Of a DNA stretch of 64,000 bases, positions 40,258-49,214 are shown one piece after another. Source of the DNA: UBA668 sp040081465 (GTDB taxonomy: Bacteria > Actinomycetota > Acidimicrobiia > Acidimicrobiales > Ilumatobacteraceae). Where the stretch lies: assembly GCA_040081465.1 (NCBI GenBank), contig JBEBGL010000002.1:62001-126000 (forward strand), written 5' to 3'. The position numbers and the translations under genes were made by a program. Position 1 is the first letter of the stretch. Each line of letters opens with the position of its first letter. The notes under the pieces are model-generated. The model did no database searches and had not been told where the DNA came from. It worked only from the letters and a program-made list of their open reading frames with translations.

Positions 40258-41741
40258 GAACCGCCCTTCGGAGTCGACAAAGAGACGTAAGCAGACAGAC
40301 CTTGCAGTCCGCCTTCGCGGCCGAACCCACTCTCCTTGTAGCCACCGAACGGACTCGCCGCGTCGAACTGGTTAAACGTGTTCGCCCAAATCACGCCGGC
40401 GTCGAGTTGGTCGGCCATCCACAAGATCTTCGAACCCTTCTCGGTCCAGATTCCTGCCGACAACCCATACTGAGTGTCGTTGGCTTTCGAAACTGCTTCC
40501 TCCGGTGTTCGGAACGTCAGCACTGACAGCACCGGACCAAAGATTTCTTCGCGCGCGATCCGATGACTCTGCTGCACGTTGGTGAAGATCGTCGGCCGGA
40601 ACCAGTAGCCGCGCTCTGGCAATGCGCACTCCGGTTGGTACAGCTCGGCACCCTCTTCGACGCCAGCCGCAACCAACTCGGTGATACGAGCCAGTTGCTC
40701 GGCAGAGTTGATTGCACCGACATCGGTGTTCTTGTCGAGCGGATCGCCCACTCTTACGGTCGACAACCGATTCTTCAGACGCTCGACAAATGATTCGGCG
40801 ATCGACTCTTGAACCAGTAGACGCGAGCCGGCACAGCAGACGTGGCCCTGGTTGAAGTAGATGCCGTTGATGACACCCTCGACGGCCTGATCGAGAGCCG
40901 CGTCCTCGAACACGATGTGCGCAGCCTTGCCGCCCAACTCAAGCGTGAGTGGCACACGACGGGCTGCAGCCGATCGCTGGATCTGTTTGCCCACCGAGGT
41001 CGATCCGGTGAAAGCAAGCTTGTCGATGTCGCCGTGCTCGACTAACGCCGAACCTGTCGCACCCGCGCCGGTGACGATGTTGACAACTCCCGGCGGAAGG
41101 TCGATGTCTTGCAGTAGCTGCGCGAACAGCAACGCGGTGAGCGGAGTTGTCTCGGCTGGCTTCAGCACGACTGTGTTTCCGGTCGCTAACGCCGGCGCGA
41201 TCTTCCACGCCAGCATCAGCAGCGGAAAGTTCCACGGGATGATTTGGCCAACGACTCCGCGCGGCGCGATGTGTCGACCTGGGAACGCGTACTCAAGTTT
41301 GTCGGCCCAACCAGCGTGGTAGAAGAAGTGCGCGGCAGCGAGAGGCACATCCACGTCGCGGCTTTCCTTGATGGGCTTGCCGCCGTCCATCGATTCGAGC
41401 ACGGCGAACTCGCGGGCGCGTTCCTGCAACTGACGAGCGATGCGGAACAGGTACTTGGCTCGATCGCGGCCAGACATCGGTCCCCAGATTTCGGTGTGCG
41501 CCTTGCGCGCCGCCTTCACCGCACGATTGACATCCGCTGCCGATGCTGAAGCGATGCGAGCAAGCGTCTTCTCAGTAGACGGCGAAACCGTCTTGAACGT
41601 TTCACCGTTCTTCGGTGCGACGAACTTGCCGCCGATGAAAAGCCCGTACTCGTCGTCGATCGAAACTATCGACGTCGACTCGAGCGCTGGTGCATAGTCG
41701 AGGCTGAACTTCGTACCAGCCTTTTCGATCTCGTTCGCCAT
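40254..41741 (-). CDS. Aldehyde dehydrogenase (NAD(P)-dependent)
   Basis: A full-length 495-residue ALDH. Cofactor-binding residues are in QIIPWNFPLLMLAWKIAPAL and VLKPAETTPLTALLFA, the Rossmann loop is FTGSTSVGKQIQ, the general base is Glu in LELGGKAAHIVFEDA and the nucleophile is Cys302 in GHVCCAGSR. The EIFGPVLSVLTF block is present. Just downstream of deoC (2-base gap), it most likely oxidises acetaldehyde released from deoxyribose-5-phosphate to acetate. Its 3' end overlaps the truncated ALDH gene. Confidence 0.94.
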   Translation of the reverse strand: MANEIEKAGTKFSLDYAPALESTSIVSIDDEYGLFIGGKFVAPKNGETFKTVSPSTEKTLARIASASAADVNRAVKAARKAHTEIWGPMSGRDRAKYLFRIARQLQERAREFAVLESMDGGKPIKESRDVDVPLAAAHFFYHAGWADKLEYAFPGRHIAPRGVVGQIIPWNFPLLMLAWKIAPALATGNTVVLKPAETTPLTALLFAQLLQDIDLPPGVVNIVTGAGATGSALVEHGDIDKLAFTGSTSVGKQIQRSAAARRVPLTLELGGKAAHIVFEDAALDQAVEGVINGIYFNQGHVCCAGSRLLVQESIAESFVERLKNRLSTVRVGDPLDKNTDVGAINSAEQLARITELVAAGVEEGAELYQPECALPERGYWFRPTIFTNVQQSHRIAREEIFGPVLSVLTFRTPEEAVSKANDTQYGLSAGIWTEKGSKILWMADQLDAGVIWANTFNQFDAASPFGGYKESGFGREGGLQGLSAYVSLSTPKGGS

Positions 41742-41743
41742 GT

Positions 41744-42733
41744 TCAGTCCACGCTCACATAGTTGGGGCCCGAGTAGCGGCCCGTGTCGAGCTTCTGCAG
41801 TTGCAGGAGAAGGTCATTCAGCAAGCTCGAAGCTCCGATGCGAAAGAGGTCGGGAGTGAGCCATTGCGTGCCAAGAGTTTCAGCAATGAGCACAAGATAG
41901 TGCCAAGCCTGTTTTGCAGTCCGAATGCCACCCGCCACTTTGAGCCCGACGATCTCACCGGTTTGGTCGGCGTAATCGCGAATGGCCTCTGCCATGCACA
42001 GTGCCACCGGCATCGATGAGTTGTTCGTGACCTTGCCCGTGCTGGTCTTGATGAAGTCGGCGCCCGCCGCCATCGCCAGCATCGATGCCTTGCGAATCTG
42101 GTCGTAAGAACCCAGCTCACCGGTCTCGAGAATGACTTTCAGATGGGCCGGCCCACACGCAATCTTCTGCGCTTCGATCTCGTTGAACACGTAGCCGTAG
42201 TCACCCGAAAGAAACGCGCCGCGGCTGATCACGATGTCGATCTCGTCGGCGCCATCGGCGACGGCTTGCTCGATATCGGCGATGCGCACCGCCATGGACG
42301 ACTGACCGCTGGGGAACGCGCCAGCCACGCTCGCAACGTGCACCCCGCTACCAGCGGTGTGCTGCACAGCGACCGGGACCATCTGGGGATATACGCACAC
42401 GGCGGCCACCGACGGGACGGCTGCGTTCGACGGGTCGGGGCGCACGGCCTTACGACACAGCGCAGCAACCTTGCCTGGCGTGTCCATGCCTTCCAGCGTG
42501 GTCAAGTCGATGCACGAAATGGCGAGGTTGATCGCCGCTCGTTTCGACGTCGTTTTGATCGATCGCGTCGTGAACGTGCTGGCACGAGCCTCGAGCCCCA
42601 CTTGGTCGACCGGCGTCACGCGCAACGCAACGCCACTTCGCGACCGAGGGGCGAAGACGGCCGACCCCGCCGGAGATTCGACTTCTGTGCTCACTCCAAC
42701 AAGTCTGCCCGCTTCTGGAGGCAGTGTCACCAT
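41744..42733 (-). CDS. deoC: Deoxyribose-phosphate aldolase
   Basis: Splits 2-deoxyribose-5-phosphate into acetaldehyde and glyceraldehyde-3-phosphate. The long-form protein has 329 residues with an N-terminal extension of about 60. ISCIDLTTLEGMDTPGKV is the strand-1 region, GADEIDIVISRGAFL the second block, ADFIKTSTGKVTNNSS carries the Schiff-base Lys (about 229), and GLKVAGGIRTAKQA the second Lys. Start is uncertain: ATG 42733 or GTG 42694 (preceded by GGA) are both possible. It is divergent from deoA by only 37 bases, so both are probably induced together. Confidence 0.94.
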   Translation of the reverse strand: MVTLPPEAGRLVGVSTEVESPAGSAVFAPRSRSGVALRVTPVDQVGLEARASTFTTRSIKTTSKRAAINLAISCIDLTTLEGMDTPGKVAALCRKAVRPDPSNAAVPSVAAVCVYPQMVPVAVQHTAGSGVHVASVAGAFPSGQSSMAVRIADIEQAVADGADEIDIVISRGAFLSGDYGYVFNEIEAQKIACGPAHLKVILETGELGSYDQIRKASMLAMAAGADFIKTSTGKVTNNSSMPVALCMAEAIRDYADQTGEIVGLKVAGGIRTAKQAWHYLVLIAETLGTQWLTPDLFRIGASSLLNDLLLQLQKLDTGRYSGPNYVSVD

Positions 42734-42770
42734 TGCCGTGGTTTTGGCTCCGTGTCATTAGCTTGAAGTC

Positions 42771-44084
42771 ATGATCCCGCAAGAAATCATTCGTGCCAAG
42801 CGAGACGGACAAGTTCTTGCCGCTGCTGACATAGCCGCATTCGTTGCCGGGCTGACCAACGAGACGGTGACCGAAGGCCAGGCGGCTGCCTTTGCCATGG
42901 CCGTGTACTTCAACGGCATGAACATCGGCGAGCGGGTTGCGCTGACCAAGGCAATGCGCGACAGCGGCACAGTGTTGCGGTGGGACGACCTCGACGGTCC
43001 GGTCGTCGACAAACACTCCACTGGGGGTGTTGGCGACACGGTCAGCCTGATGTTGGCTCCGATGATCGCCGCCTGCGGTGGTTACGTACCGATGATCTCG
43101 GGTCGCGGTCTCGGACACACGGGCGGAACGCACGACAAGTTCGAATCGATTCCCGGCTACACGGCCGTTCCGTCGATGGACCAGTTCCGCAAGGTTGTCC
43201 GCGAAGTCGGCTGCGCGGTCATCGGATCGACGCCCGACCTCGCTCCGGCAGACAAGCGCCTGTACGGCATCCGCGACGTGACGGCGACGGTCGACAGCAT
43301 CGGCTTGATCACCGCCTCAATTCTGTCGAAGAAACTTGCCGGCGGATTGCAAGGTCTCGCGATGGACGTGAAGTGCGGCAATGGGGCGTTCATGCCAACT
43401 CTGCCGAAGGCGCGCGAGTTAGCGCGCAGTATCGCCAAGGTCGCAACCGGGGCGGGGCTGCCAACCACCGCGCTGATCACCGATATGGATCGCCCACTCG
43501 CGGACGCTGCTGGCAACGCAGTCGAGATGGCGTACGCGATCGACTACCTCACGGGTGTACGTCGCGAACGGCGCATGCACGAAGTAGTGATGGCGCTATG
43601 CACGGAGATGCTGCTGCTCGGTAAGTTGGCGAAAACCAAGACGGCAGCCCACAAGCAACTGCAGGCAACCTTGGATTCCGGGGCGGCGGCCGAGCGATTC
43701 GACAAGATGATCGCTGCTCTCGGCGGCCCGAAGAACTTCGTCGATGATCCGTGGAAGCACATGACCAGAGCACCGTTGCAGGTCGCGATCGCACCACTAC
43801 AGCGCGGCCCCGTCACCGCGATCGAGACGCGAGAGGTGGGAATGGTCGTCGTCGCATTGGGCGGCGGACGCACGCGACCGCAAGATCCTGTTGATCACGC
43901 CGTCGGCCTGACCTCGCTCGCCACCATCGGCGACGTCGTCGGCCCCGACCGGCCGCTGGCAATCGTTCACGCCCAAACCGAAGCGCAGGTCGCGCAAGCC
44001 ACCGCCCTCCTACGCGCGGCCTATCGCATCGGCGGCCGCGCCAAGACCCCGCGCGAGGCAATTCTCGATCGCATCACGGTGTAG
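42771..44084 (+). CDS. deoA: Thymidine (pyrimidine-nucleoside) phosphorylase
   Basis: Cleaves thymidine or deoxyuridine with phosphate to base and 2-deoxyribose-1-phosphate. The protein is 437 residues. The family signature is VVDKHSTGGVGDTVSLML, followed by SGRGLGHTGGTHDKFES and MDVKCGNGAFMPTLPKAREL. The C-terminal pyrimidine nucleoside phosphorylase domain includes HMTRAPLQVAIAPLQRGPV and GGRTRPQDPVDHAVG. Divergent from deoC and the ALDH genes, it completes a deoxynucleoside-degrading locus except for a phosphopentomutase, which is not seen here. Confidence 0.95.
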   Translation: MIPQEIIRAKRDGQVLAAADIAAFVAGLTNETVTEGQAAAFAMAVYFNGMNIGERVALTKAMRDSGTVLRWDDLDGPVVDKHSTGGVGDTVSLMLAPMIAACGGYVPMISGRGLGHTGGTHDKFESIPGYTAVPSMDQFRKVVREVGCAVIGSTPDLAPADKRLYGIRDVTATVDSIGLITASILSKKLAGGLQGLAMDVKCGNGAFMPTLPKARELARSIAKVATGAGLPTTALITDMDRPLADAAGNAVEMAYAIDYLTGVRRERRMHEVVMALCTEMLLLGKLAKTKTAAHKQLQATLDSGAAAERFDKMIAALGGPKNFVDDPWKHMTRAPLQVAIAPLQRGPVTAIETREVGMVVVALGGGRTRPQDPVDHAVGLTSLATIGDVVGPDRPLAIVHAQTEAQVAQATALLRAAYRIGGRAKTPREAILDRITV

Positions 44085-44098
44085 ACAGAGACGAAACG

Positions 44099-44923
44099 AT
44101 GACAAACGACTCACTCGATGCTCTGCTTCCCGCCGAAATGGCACACAAGGCCGAGCAGGTCGGCGTCGTCAAAGCCAATCTGCCGCTGCGCCGCTTGGTG
44201 CCGCTCGGAATACTCGCGGGTGCGTTCATCGCGCTCGGCGCCAACTTCGCCACCGTCGTAACCGCTACCGGCGGGGCGCCGACTGGTGCCACTCGTCTGC
44301 TTGGCGGTGTCGTCTTTTCACTCGGACTCATCCTGGTCGTGGTCAGCGGCGCAGAATTGTTCACCGGCAACACGCTGATCGTTATCGCGTTTGCCGGTCG
44401 CAAAGTCGCCGCCGTGAAGTTGTTGCGGAACTGGCTCGTCGTTTACATCTCGAACTTCGTCGGCGCGATCGCCACCGCCGCGCTCGTCGTGTGGTCGGGC
44501 CAGCTGAAGGCCGGCGGCGGCACAATCGGCGCCCGCGCTCAGGCCATCGCCGAGACGAAGGGCTCGCTCGAGTTCGGGCAAGCAATCGCCAGTGCCGTGT
44601 TGGCCAACTGCCTCGTCTGCCTTGCCGTGTGGATGACGTTGTCGGCGCGCACGTTGGTCGACAAGGTCGTCGTGATCGTGCCACCGATCGCCGCATTTGT
44701 GGCGGCGGGTTTCGAGCACAGCGTCGCCAACATGTACTTCTTCCCGGCGGCATTGCTGCACGATGCATGGGACTCGCCACCAACAGCAGACGCAACACAC
44801 GTCACGTGGAAGCACTTCCTTGTTGACAACCTGGTTCCGGTCACGATTGGCAACATCGTCGGCGGTGCCGTCTTAGTTGGCCTCGTCTATTGGTTTGTGT
44901 ACCTGCGCGTTCAGCGTCCATGA
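44099..44923 (+). CDS. Formate/nitrite transporter-family channel
   Basis: A 274-residue inner-membrane protein with six predicted transmembrane segments, for example LGILAGAFIALGANFATVV, LGLILVVVSGAELFTGN and AIASAVLANCLVCLAVWM. The FNT hallmark SGAELFTGNTLIV is intact, and GFEHSVANMYFFPAALL carries the central pore His. FNT channels move formate, nitrite or hydrosulfide. The adjacent genes do not reveal the ion. Its stop overlaps the SGNH lipoprotein start (ATGA). It follows deoA by 14 bases. Confidence 0.93.
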   Translation: MTNDSLDALLPAEMAHKAEQVGVVKANLPLRRLVPLGILAGAFIALGANFATVVTATGGAPTGATRLLGGVVFSLGLILVVVSGAELFTGNTLIVIAFAGRKVAAVKLLRNWLVVYISNFVGAIATAALVVWSGQLKAGGGTIGARAQAIAETKGSLEFGQAIASAVLANCLVCLAVWMTLSARTLVDKVVVIVPPIAAFVAAGFEHSVANMYFFPAALLHDAWDSPPTADATHVTWKHFLVDNLVPVTIGNIVGGAVLVGLVYWFVYLRVQRP

Positions 44924-45951
44924 GATTTCGCATCGCGATAGCAACGATGCTGCTTGCCGGTGCGTGCTCGACGGCCGATGGCTCGGCGCAGGAGAGCGAA
45001 GGCACTCGCCCAATCAGTCCGCCCACGACGCAGATCGCGACGACCACCAGCACGTCTTCGACGACCACCACCACGACGCAGCCGGAACTGTTTACCGGCG
45101 TGTTGCTCGACGTAGTTGGCGCGGCATTGCTCGAAGCAGTACCCGACGGCACACCAGTGGCGTCGGCTGCCGGCGACGAATCACCGCTGTATCGCAACGG
45201 TTGCCATCACTCGTGGAGTGCCATCACGCCGAGGGATGATTGCGTGTTCGGCGACACCACATCCGATGTCGTCATAGTGGTGACGGGTGACTCGCACGCG
45301 ACAGCGTGGTTCGGCGCGTTCGACGACGCTGGCAAGGCCAACCACTGGAAGATCGTGGTGGTCGACAAGGCTGGCTGCCCGACGGCCGATGTGTCGGTGT
45401 ACTTGTCGATTTCTCCCGATCGATACGACGAGCCGTACACAGCATGTGACAGGTGGAGAAGGCGGGCGCTGGCATACATCGCCCTTCTCGAGCCGGACTT
45501 AGTGGTCTTCCCGATGCTGTCGCGACGCGCGGTAGTCGGCCATAGCAAAGCGTCCTCCCTAACTGAGTGGGGCAAAGGGCTAGGGCGCAGCCTGGACGCG
45601 GTCAGAGGGCCAGGCACCAAGTTGCTCGTGATCGGTGACGATCCGAAAACGACGGTTGGTAACATCCCGAACTGCGTTATGCGCCACCTCGACGCCGTCG
45701 CCGCTTGCAGCACCCCGCGTGCGGCGGCAGTGTTCGACGATCGACTGGCAGTTATCGCCGAAGCTGCGCGGACTCATGACGCCACGTTCGTCGATCCATC
45801 CAATTGGTTCTGTACAGAGGACGTATGCCCGGCCGTCATCGGCAACTTGGTTGTGTACCGCGACGAGAACCACATCACGGACAGCTTTGCCCGCTATCGG
45901 GCACCACAGATCGCCGATGCAATTCGATTCGCGCTGGCAAGCAACCCGTGA
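44920..45951 (+). CDS. SGNH-domain lipoprotein
   Basis: A 343-residue lipoprotein: MRFRIAIATMLLAGAC with lipobox LAGAC. A Thr/Ser-rich linker runs to about residue 55. The catalytic domain matches the periplasmic SGNH domain found fused to OafA-type acyltransferases: VVTGDSHATAWFGAF (block I with Ser), later VIGDDPK, and the DxxH in VYRDENHITDSFA near the end. Several paired Cys (for example GCHHSW, CVFGD, CVMRH, CSTPR, FCTEDVC) suggest disulfides. A role in modifying surface polysaccharides is likely. It overlaps the FNT gene by ATGA, so it is cotranscribed with a channel. Confidence 0.84.
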   Translation: MRFRIAIATMLLAGACSTADGSAQESEGTRPISPPTTQIATTTSTSSTTTTTTQPELFTGVLLDVVGAALLEAVPDGTPVASAAGDESPLYRNGCHHSWSAITPRDDCVFGDTTSDVVIVVTGDSHATAWFGAFDDAGKANHWKIVVVDKAGCPTADVSVYLSISPDRYDEPYTACDRWRRRALAYIALLEPDLVVFPMLSRRAVVGHSKASSLTEWGKGLGRSLDAVRGPGTKLLVIGDDPKTTVGNIPNCVMRHLDAVAACSTPRAAAVFDDRLAVIAEAARTHDATFVDPSNWFCTEDVCPAVIGNLVVYRDENHITDSFARYRAPQIADAIRFALASNP

Positions 45952-45991
45952 CGAGTGTCGCTCATCGGGTTCGTCACCTATTGTCATCGAC

Positions 45992-47176
45992 ATGACTGAC
46001 GGCCTGCAGACTCCTGCTCAAGCTGGCCGCTGGACCGCGCAGTGGAAAGAGCTCTACGCCGAGGTCATTACCACCGGTCTCTGCACCGGTTGCGCCGGGT
46101 GTGTGGTGACTTGTCCGCACGACGTGATCGGGTACGAGCACGAAGAAGGCAAGTACATCCCGTTTCACCTGGAGCCCGAATTCTTTCCCGACAATTGCGT
46201 TCACGGGATGAAGGGCTGCACGACGTGCACACGCGCGTGTCCGCGCTTTCGTGCGTGGGAACCGGCCGCCGACTTGCACTTGTTCGGTCGTGTGCGAGAG
46301 CCCGACGAGATGGGCGGCATCTGGCGGCAACTGCTGATGACGCGCGCGACTGACGAGACGCAACACAAGATGGGCCAAGACGGTGGCTTCGTAACGGCGA
46401 TGTTGAGTTGGTTGATGGACAACGACTACATCCAGGCCGCGATGGTGAGTGGCGTCGAGGACGACGACGCGTGGAAGGCGAAGCCGGTACTCGCCCGCAA
46501 CAAGGCGGAGATCCTCGCCACCGCCGGCTCGCGCTACACGTACTGCGCGAACCCCTTGGCGTTGCGCGAAGCCAAGGAACAAGGCTTCGACAAGCTCGCG
46601 TTGGTCGGAATGGGCTGCCAAACGTCGTCGCCGCCGATCATGTGGGATCGCAAGGCTGGCAAGGTCAGCAAGCCGTTCCTGTTCAACATCGGATTGCTGT
46701 GCAGCAAGACATTCGACGACGCCATCTTTCCCGAACTCTTCGAGGCGAAGTACGGCCTGCACAAGCAAGACATGGTGAAGATGAACATCAAGGGCGTCTT
46801 TCAAATCTGGATGAAGGACGGCTCGTACCACGAGATCGACTTAAAGGAATGCCATCAGTGGACGCGTCAGGGTTGCAAGAGCTGCCCCGACTTTGCGGCG
46901 GAACACAGCGACATCGCGACCGGTGGCATCGGCAAGGACAACGACTGGACGCTCACCATCGTGCGCACGGAACTTGGCGAGGAAGTCATCAAGCGCATGA
47001 TCGATGACGGCACCATCATCGCTCGGCCAGCGCAAGAGGACGAGGTGGCGATGCGCTTGCTGCGCACCCTCAGCATCGTTAGTCGTCGCCGCTGGCCAGA
47101 GTGGGCCGACAAGGCGCCGGCGGTGGGCGTGCCCCCGCCAAAGAAGAAACCAGTTGAACCAGTGGCACCAGCATGA
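45992..47176 (+). CDS. FrhB-like F420 hydrogenase/dehydrogenase beta-subunit family iron-sulfur protein
   Basis: A 394-residue cytosolic iron-sulfur flavoprotein-like protein. Two ferredoxin-type clusters are near the N-terminus: Cys31/34/37/41 (LCTGCAGCVVTCPHD) and Cys69/76/79/83 (CVHGMKGCTTCTRACPR). The FrhB N domain follows, with GQDGGFVTAMLSWLMDNDYI, and the C domain has FNIGLLCSKTFDDAIF and RQGCKSCPDFAAEHSDIATG. The family reduces or oxidises F420 or related substrates. Its stop overlaps tryptophan dioxygenase (ATGA). The C-terminus is Pro/Lys-rich (VGVPPPKKKPVEPVAPA). The electron partner is unknown. Confidence 0.87.
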   Translation: MTDGLQTPAQAGRWTAQWKELYAEVITTGLCTGCAGCVVTCPHDVIGYEHEEGKYIPFHLEPEFFPDNCVHGMKGCTTCTRACPRFRAWEPAADLHLFGRVREPDEMGGIWRQLLMTRATDETQHKMGQDGGFVTAMLSWLMDNDYIQAAMVSGVEDDDAWKAKPVLARNKAEILATAGSRYTYCANPLALREAKEQGFDKLALVGMGCQTSSPPIMWDRKAGKVSKPFLFNIGLLCSKTFDDAIFPELFEAKYGLHKQDMVKMNIKGVFQIWMKDGSYHEIDLKECHQWTRQGCKSCPDFAAEHSDIATGGIGKDNDWTLTIVRTELGEEVIKRMIDDGTIIARPAQEDEVAMRLLRTLSIVSRRRWPEWADKAPAVGVPPPKKKPVEPVAPA

Positions 47177-47985
47177 GCGAGCCGAAATCCAAGGAACCGG
47201 CCGCGATGGATTACGGCGACTACTTGCACCTCGACGACGTGCTGCAGTCGCAGCACCCACTTTCGCCTGATCACAACGAGTTGCTGTTCATCATTCAGCA
47301 TCAGACCAGCGAGTTGTGGATGAAGCTGATGCTGCATGAGTTGCGCGCCGCTATCGGCAACGTCGCCAACGATCAACTGCAGCCGGCGTTCAAGATGCTG
47401 AGCCGGGTGAGCCGAATCATGGAGCAACTGGTACACGCGTGGGATGTGCTGGCAACGATGACTCCGCCCGAGTACTCAAACATTCGCTCGCACCTCGGCC
47501 ACAGCAGCGGATTCCAGAGCTGGCAGTACCGCTGCATCGAGTTCGCTTGCGGCAACAAGCAACCAGCAATGTTGCAGCAACATCGCCAGCGCGAGAACCG
47601 GCTCGCCGAAGTAGAGGCCGCGCTGCATCAGCCGTCGCTTTACGACGAATCGCTGCGGCTACTGAACCGCCGCGGCATACCCGTTCCGGCAGCGGTGATG
47701 GATCGCGACGTGACCACGCCATACGTCGCAGACCCGGGTGTGGAAGCGGCGTGGTTGCAGGTGTACCGCAACCCAGAGACGCATTGGGAGCTCTATCAAC
47801 TCGGCGAAGAGTTGGTCGATCTCGAGGATGCGTTTCGACTTTGGCGCTTCCGCCACCTGACAACCGTTCAACGCATCATCGGCTTCAAGACCGGCACCGG
47901 CGGCACCGCCGGCGTCAGCTACCTGCGCGCAATGCTCGACGTCGAACTGTTTCCCGAGCTGTGGAGCATTCGCACCGCGCTTTAA
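47173..47985 (+). CDS. kynA: Tryptophan 2,3-dioxygenase
   Basis: A heme enzyme that opens the indole ring of L-tryptophan to N-formylkynurenine. The protein is 270 residues. MDYGDYLHLDDVLQSQHPLS and NELLFIIQHQTSELWMKLML are the TDO signature segments; SHLGHSSGFQSWQYRCIEF lines the active site, and FRLWRFRHLTTVQRIIGFK carries the proximal heme His, followed by GTGGTAGVSYLRAM. The ATG overlaps the FrhB-like stop. No kynureninase or formamidase gene is adjacent. Confidence 0.95.
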   Translation: MSEPKSKEPAAMDYGDYLHLDDVLQSQHPLSPDHNELLFIIQHQTSELWMKLMLHELRAAIGNVANDQLQPAFKMLSRVSRIMEQLVHAWDVLATMTPPEYSNIRSHLGHSSGFQSWQYRCIEFACGNKQPAMLQQHRQRENRLAEVEAALHQPSLYDESLRLLNRRGIPVPAAVMDRDVTTPYVADPGVEAAWLQVYRNPETHWELYQLGEELVDLEDAFRLWRFRHLTTVQRIIGFKTGTGGTAGVSYLRAMLDVELFPELWSIRTAL

Positions 47986-47992
47986 GCGCGGT
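47974..47992. terminator. Convergent hairpin spanning the kynA stop codon
   Basis: ACCGCGC (47974-47980) pairs with GCGCGGT (47986-47992) over a TTTAA loop, a 7-bp GC-rich stem. It includes the kynA stop and the last base of the convergent oxidase gene. It could terminate both transcripts, though there is no T run. Confidence 0.45.
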
Positions 47993-49173
47993 CACACCAT
48001 CCAGGCGTTTCGGTCGATTGGTGCGTGCAGCGACGGTCGAGTGAACGAGAACGGTGCCAGTTCCGCTGGCACGGGTTCACCACACGCGAGGCCGGCGAGC
48101 GTGCGGCCGAACCACGACGCGAACTTGAAGCCGTGCGCGGCGCCGAGCGCGATCGAGATCTGCGGATAGCCGGGCAGCCGATCCAACACAAAGTCGCGAT
48201 CCGACGTGAGCGTGTACAAACACGTGACGCTGCGGGGCGCGCCGAAGCCCCCGCCGAGAAGTCGCTCCATGAATCGCTGCAGGCGTTGCTCCATCGGCAC
48301 ATCGGGGTCGAACGTTCGCACGTCGGGGTCTACCTCAGCCCCGCCACAATCCTCGGCACCCTTCACCGCGGTCAGGTCGCCGAATACCGGAAACCCGTAG
48401 AAGCTTGGGTCGTCCATCCAGATCCACACCGGGAAGCGACCGACTTCAAGCCCCGCTAAGTCTTGGCGAGAGAAGTAACTCACCTGCTCTCGCGTCACCG
48501 CCAATGGGATCGGCAAATCGAGCTGCCGCAACAGGTGACTAGTCCACGCATCGACCGCCATCACCACGCTTCCCACGCGGCACGCACCATCGTCGGTGAC
48601 GATGTCGACCTCGCCACCCACGGGTCGAATCTCCCGCACGGGTGTGTTACCGAGCAACGTCGCGCCTCGAGCAATCGCAAGTTGTTGCATGACGCGCGTC
48701 CCTTGCCCCGCCGGCACGATCCCGGTCTGCGGTGAATAGACAGCCATCACATCGTCGGTGATCAAGTCACCAGACGCGAAAGCCGGCCAGCGTCGACGCA
48801 CCTCGGCACCATCGATCCATTCGTAGGGCACGCTCTCGGCGGACAAACTCGACGTGTAAGTACCGTGATCGATCGCAGCATCGGGTGGAAACAGATCAAT
48901 GCCGCCGGTGATGGTGATCATGCGTTGGTGACTTTCAGCCTCGACCGCTCGCCAAGCGTCGTATGCCTGCGCACTCAATCGCACATACTCGGGCGTGTGA
49001 TACGAGCGACGAATGATGCGCGAGTGATCGTGGGAAGCGCCACGTACATGACCCAGCTCGAATTGCTCGAAGCCAACTACATCGACCCCCCGGCGCGCCA
49101 ACCAATACGAAGCGGCAGAGCCGAGCCCACCCAAACCAACTACTGCAACATCGGCCGACGGCGGGAGCACCAC
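47992..49173 (-). CDS. Sarcosine/N-methyl-L-tryptophan oxidase-like FAD oxidase
   Basis: A 393-residue MSOX-family flavoprotein. The Rossmann motif is VAVVGLGGLGSAASYWLARRG, followed by RGASHDHSRIIRRSYH, the family arginine-rich block. Cys318 in SVTCLYTLTSDRDFVLD is the residue that covalently holds FAD in this family. The C-terminal LGAAHGFKFASWFGRTLAGL is the second flavin-contact block. It oxidises N-methyl amino acids to formaldehyde and hydrogen peroxide; the exact substrate is open. Convergent with kynA. Confidence 0.92.
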   Translation of the reverse strand: MVLPPSADVAVVGLGGLGSAASYWLARRGVDVVGFEQFELGHVRGASHDHSRIIRRSYHTPEYVRLSAQAYDAWRAVEAESHQRMITITGGIDLFPPDAAIDHGTYTSSLSAESVPYEWIDGAEVRRRWPAFASGDLITDDVMAVYSPQTGIVPAGQGTRVMQQLAIARGATLLGNTPVREIRPVGGEVDIVTDDGACRVGSVVMAVDAWTSHLLRQLDLPIPLAVTREQVSYFSRQDLAGLEVGRFPVWIWMDDPSFYGFPVFGDLTAVKGAEDCGGAEVDPDVRTFDPDVPMEQRLQRFMERLLGGGFGAPRSVTCLYTLTSDRDFVLDRLPGYPQISIALGAAHGFKFASWFGRTLAGLACGEPVPAELAPFSFTRPSLHAPIDRNAWMV

Positions 49174-49214
49174 TCACCCAACGCTAACCGGATGCACCGC
49201 TAGCCTGATTGGTC

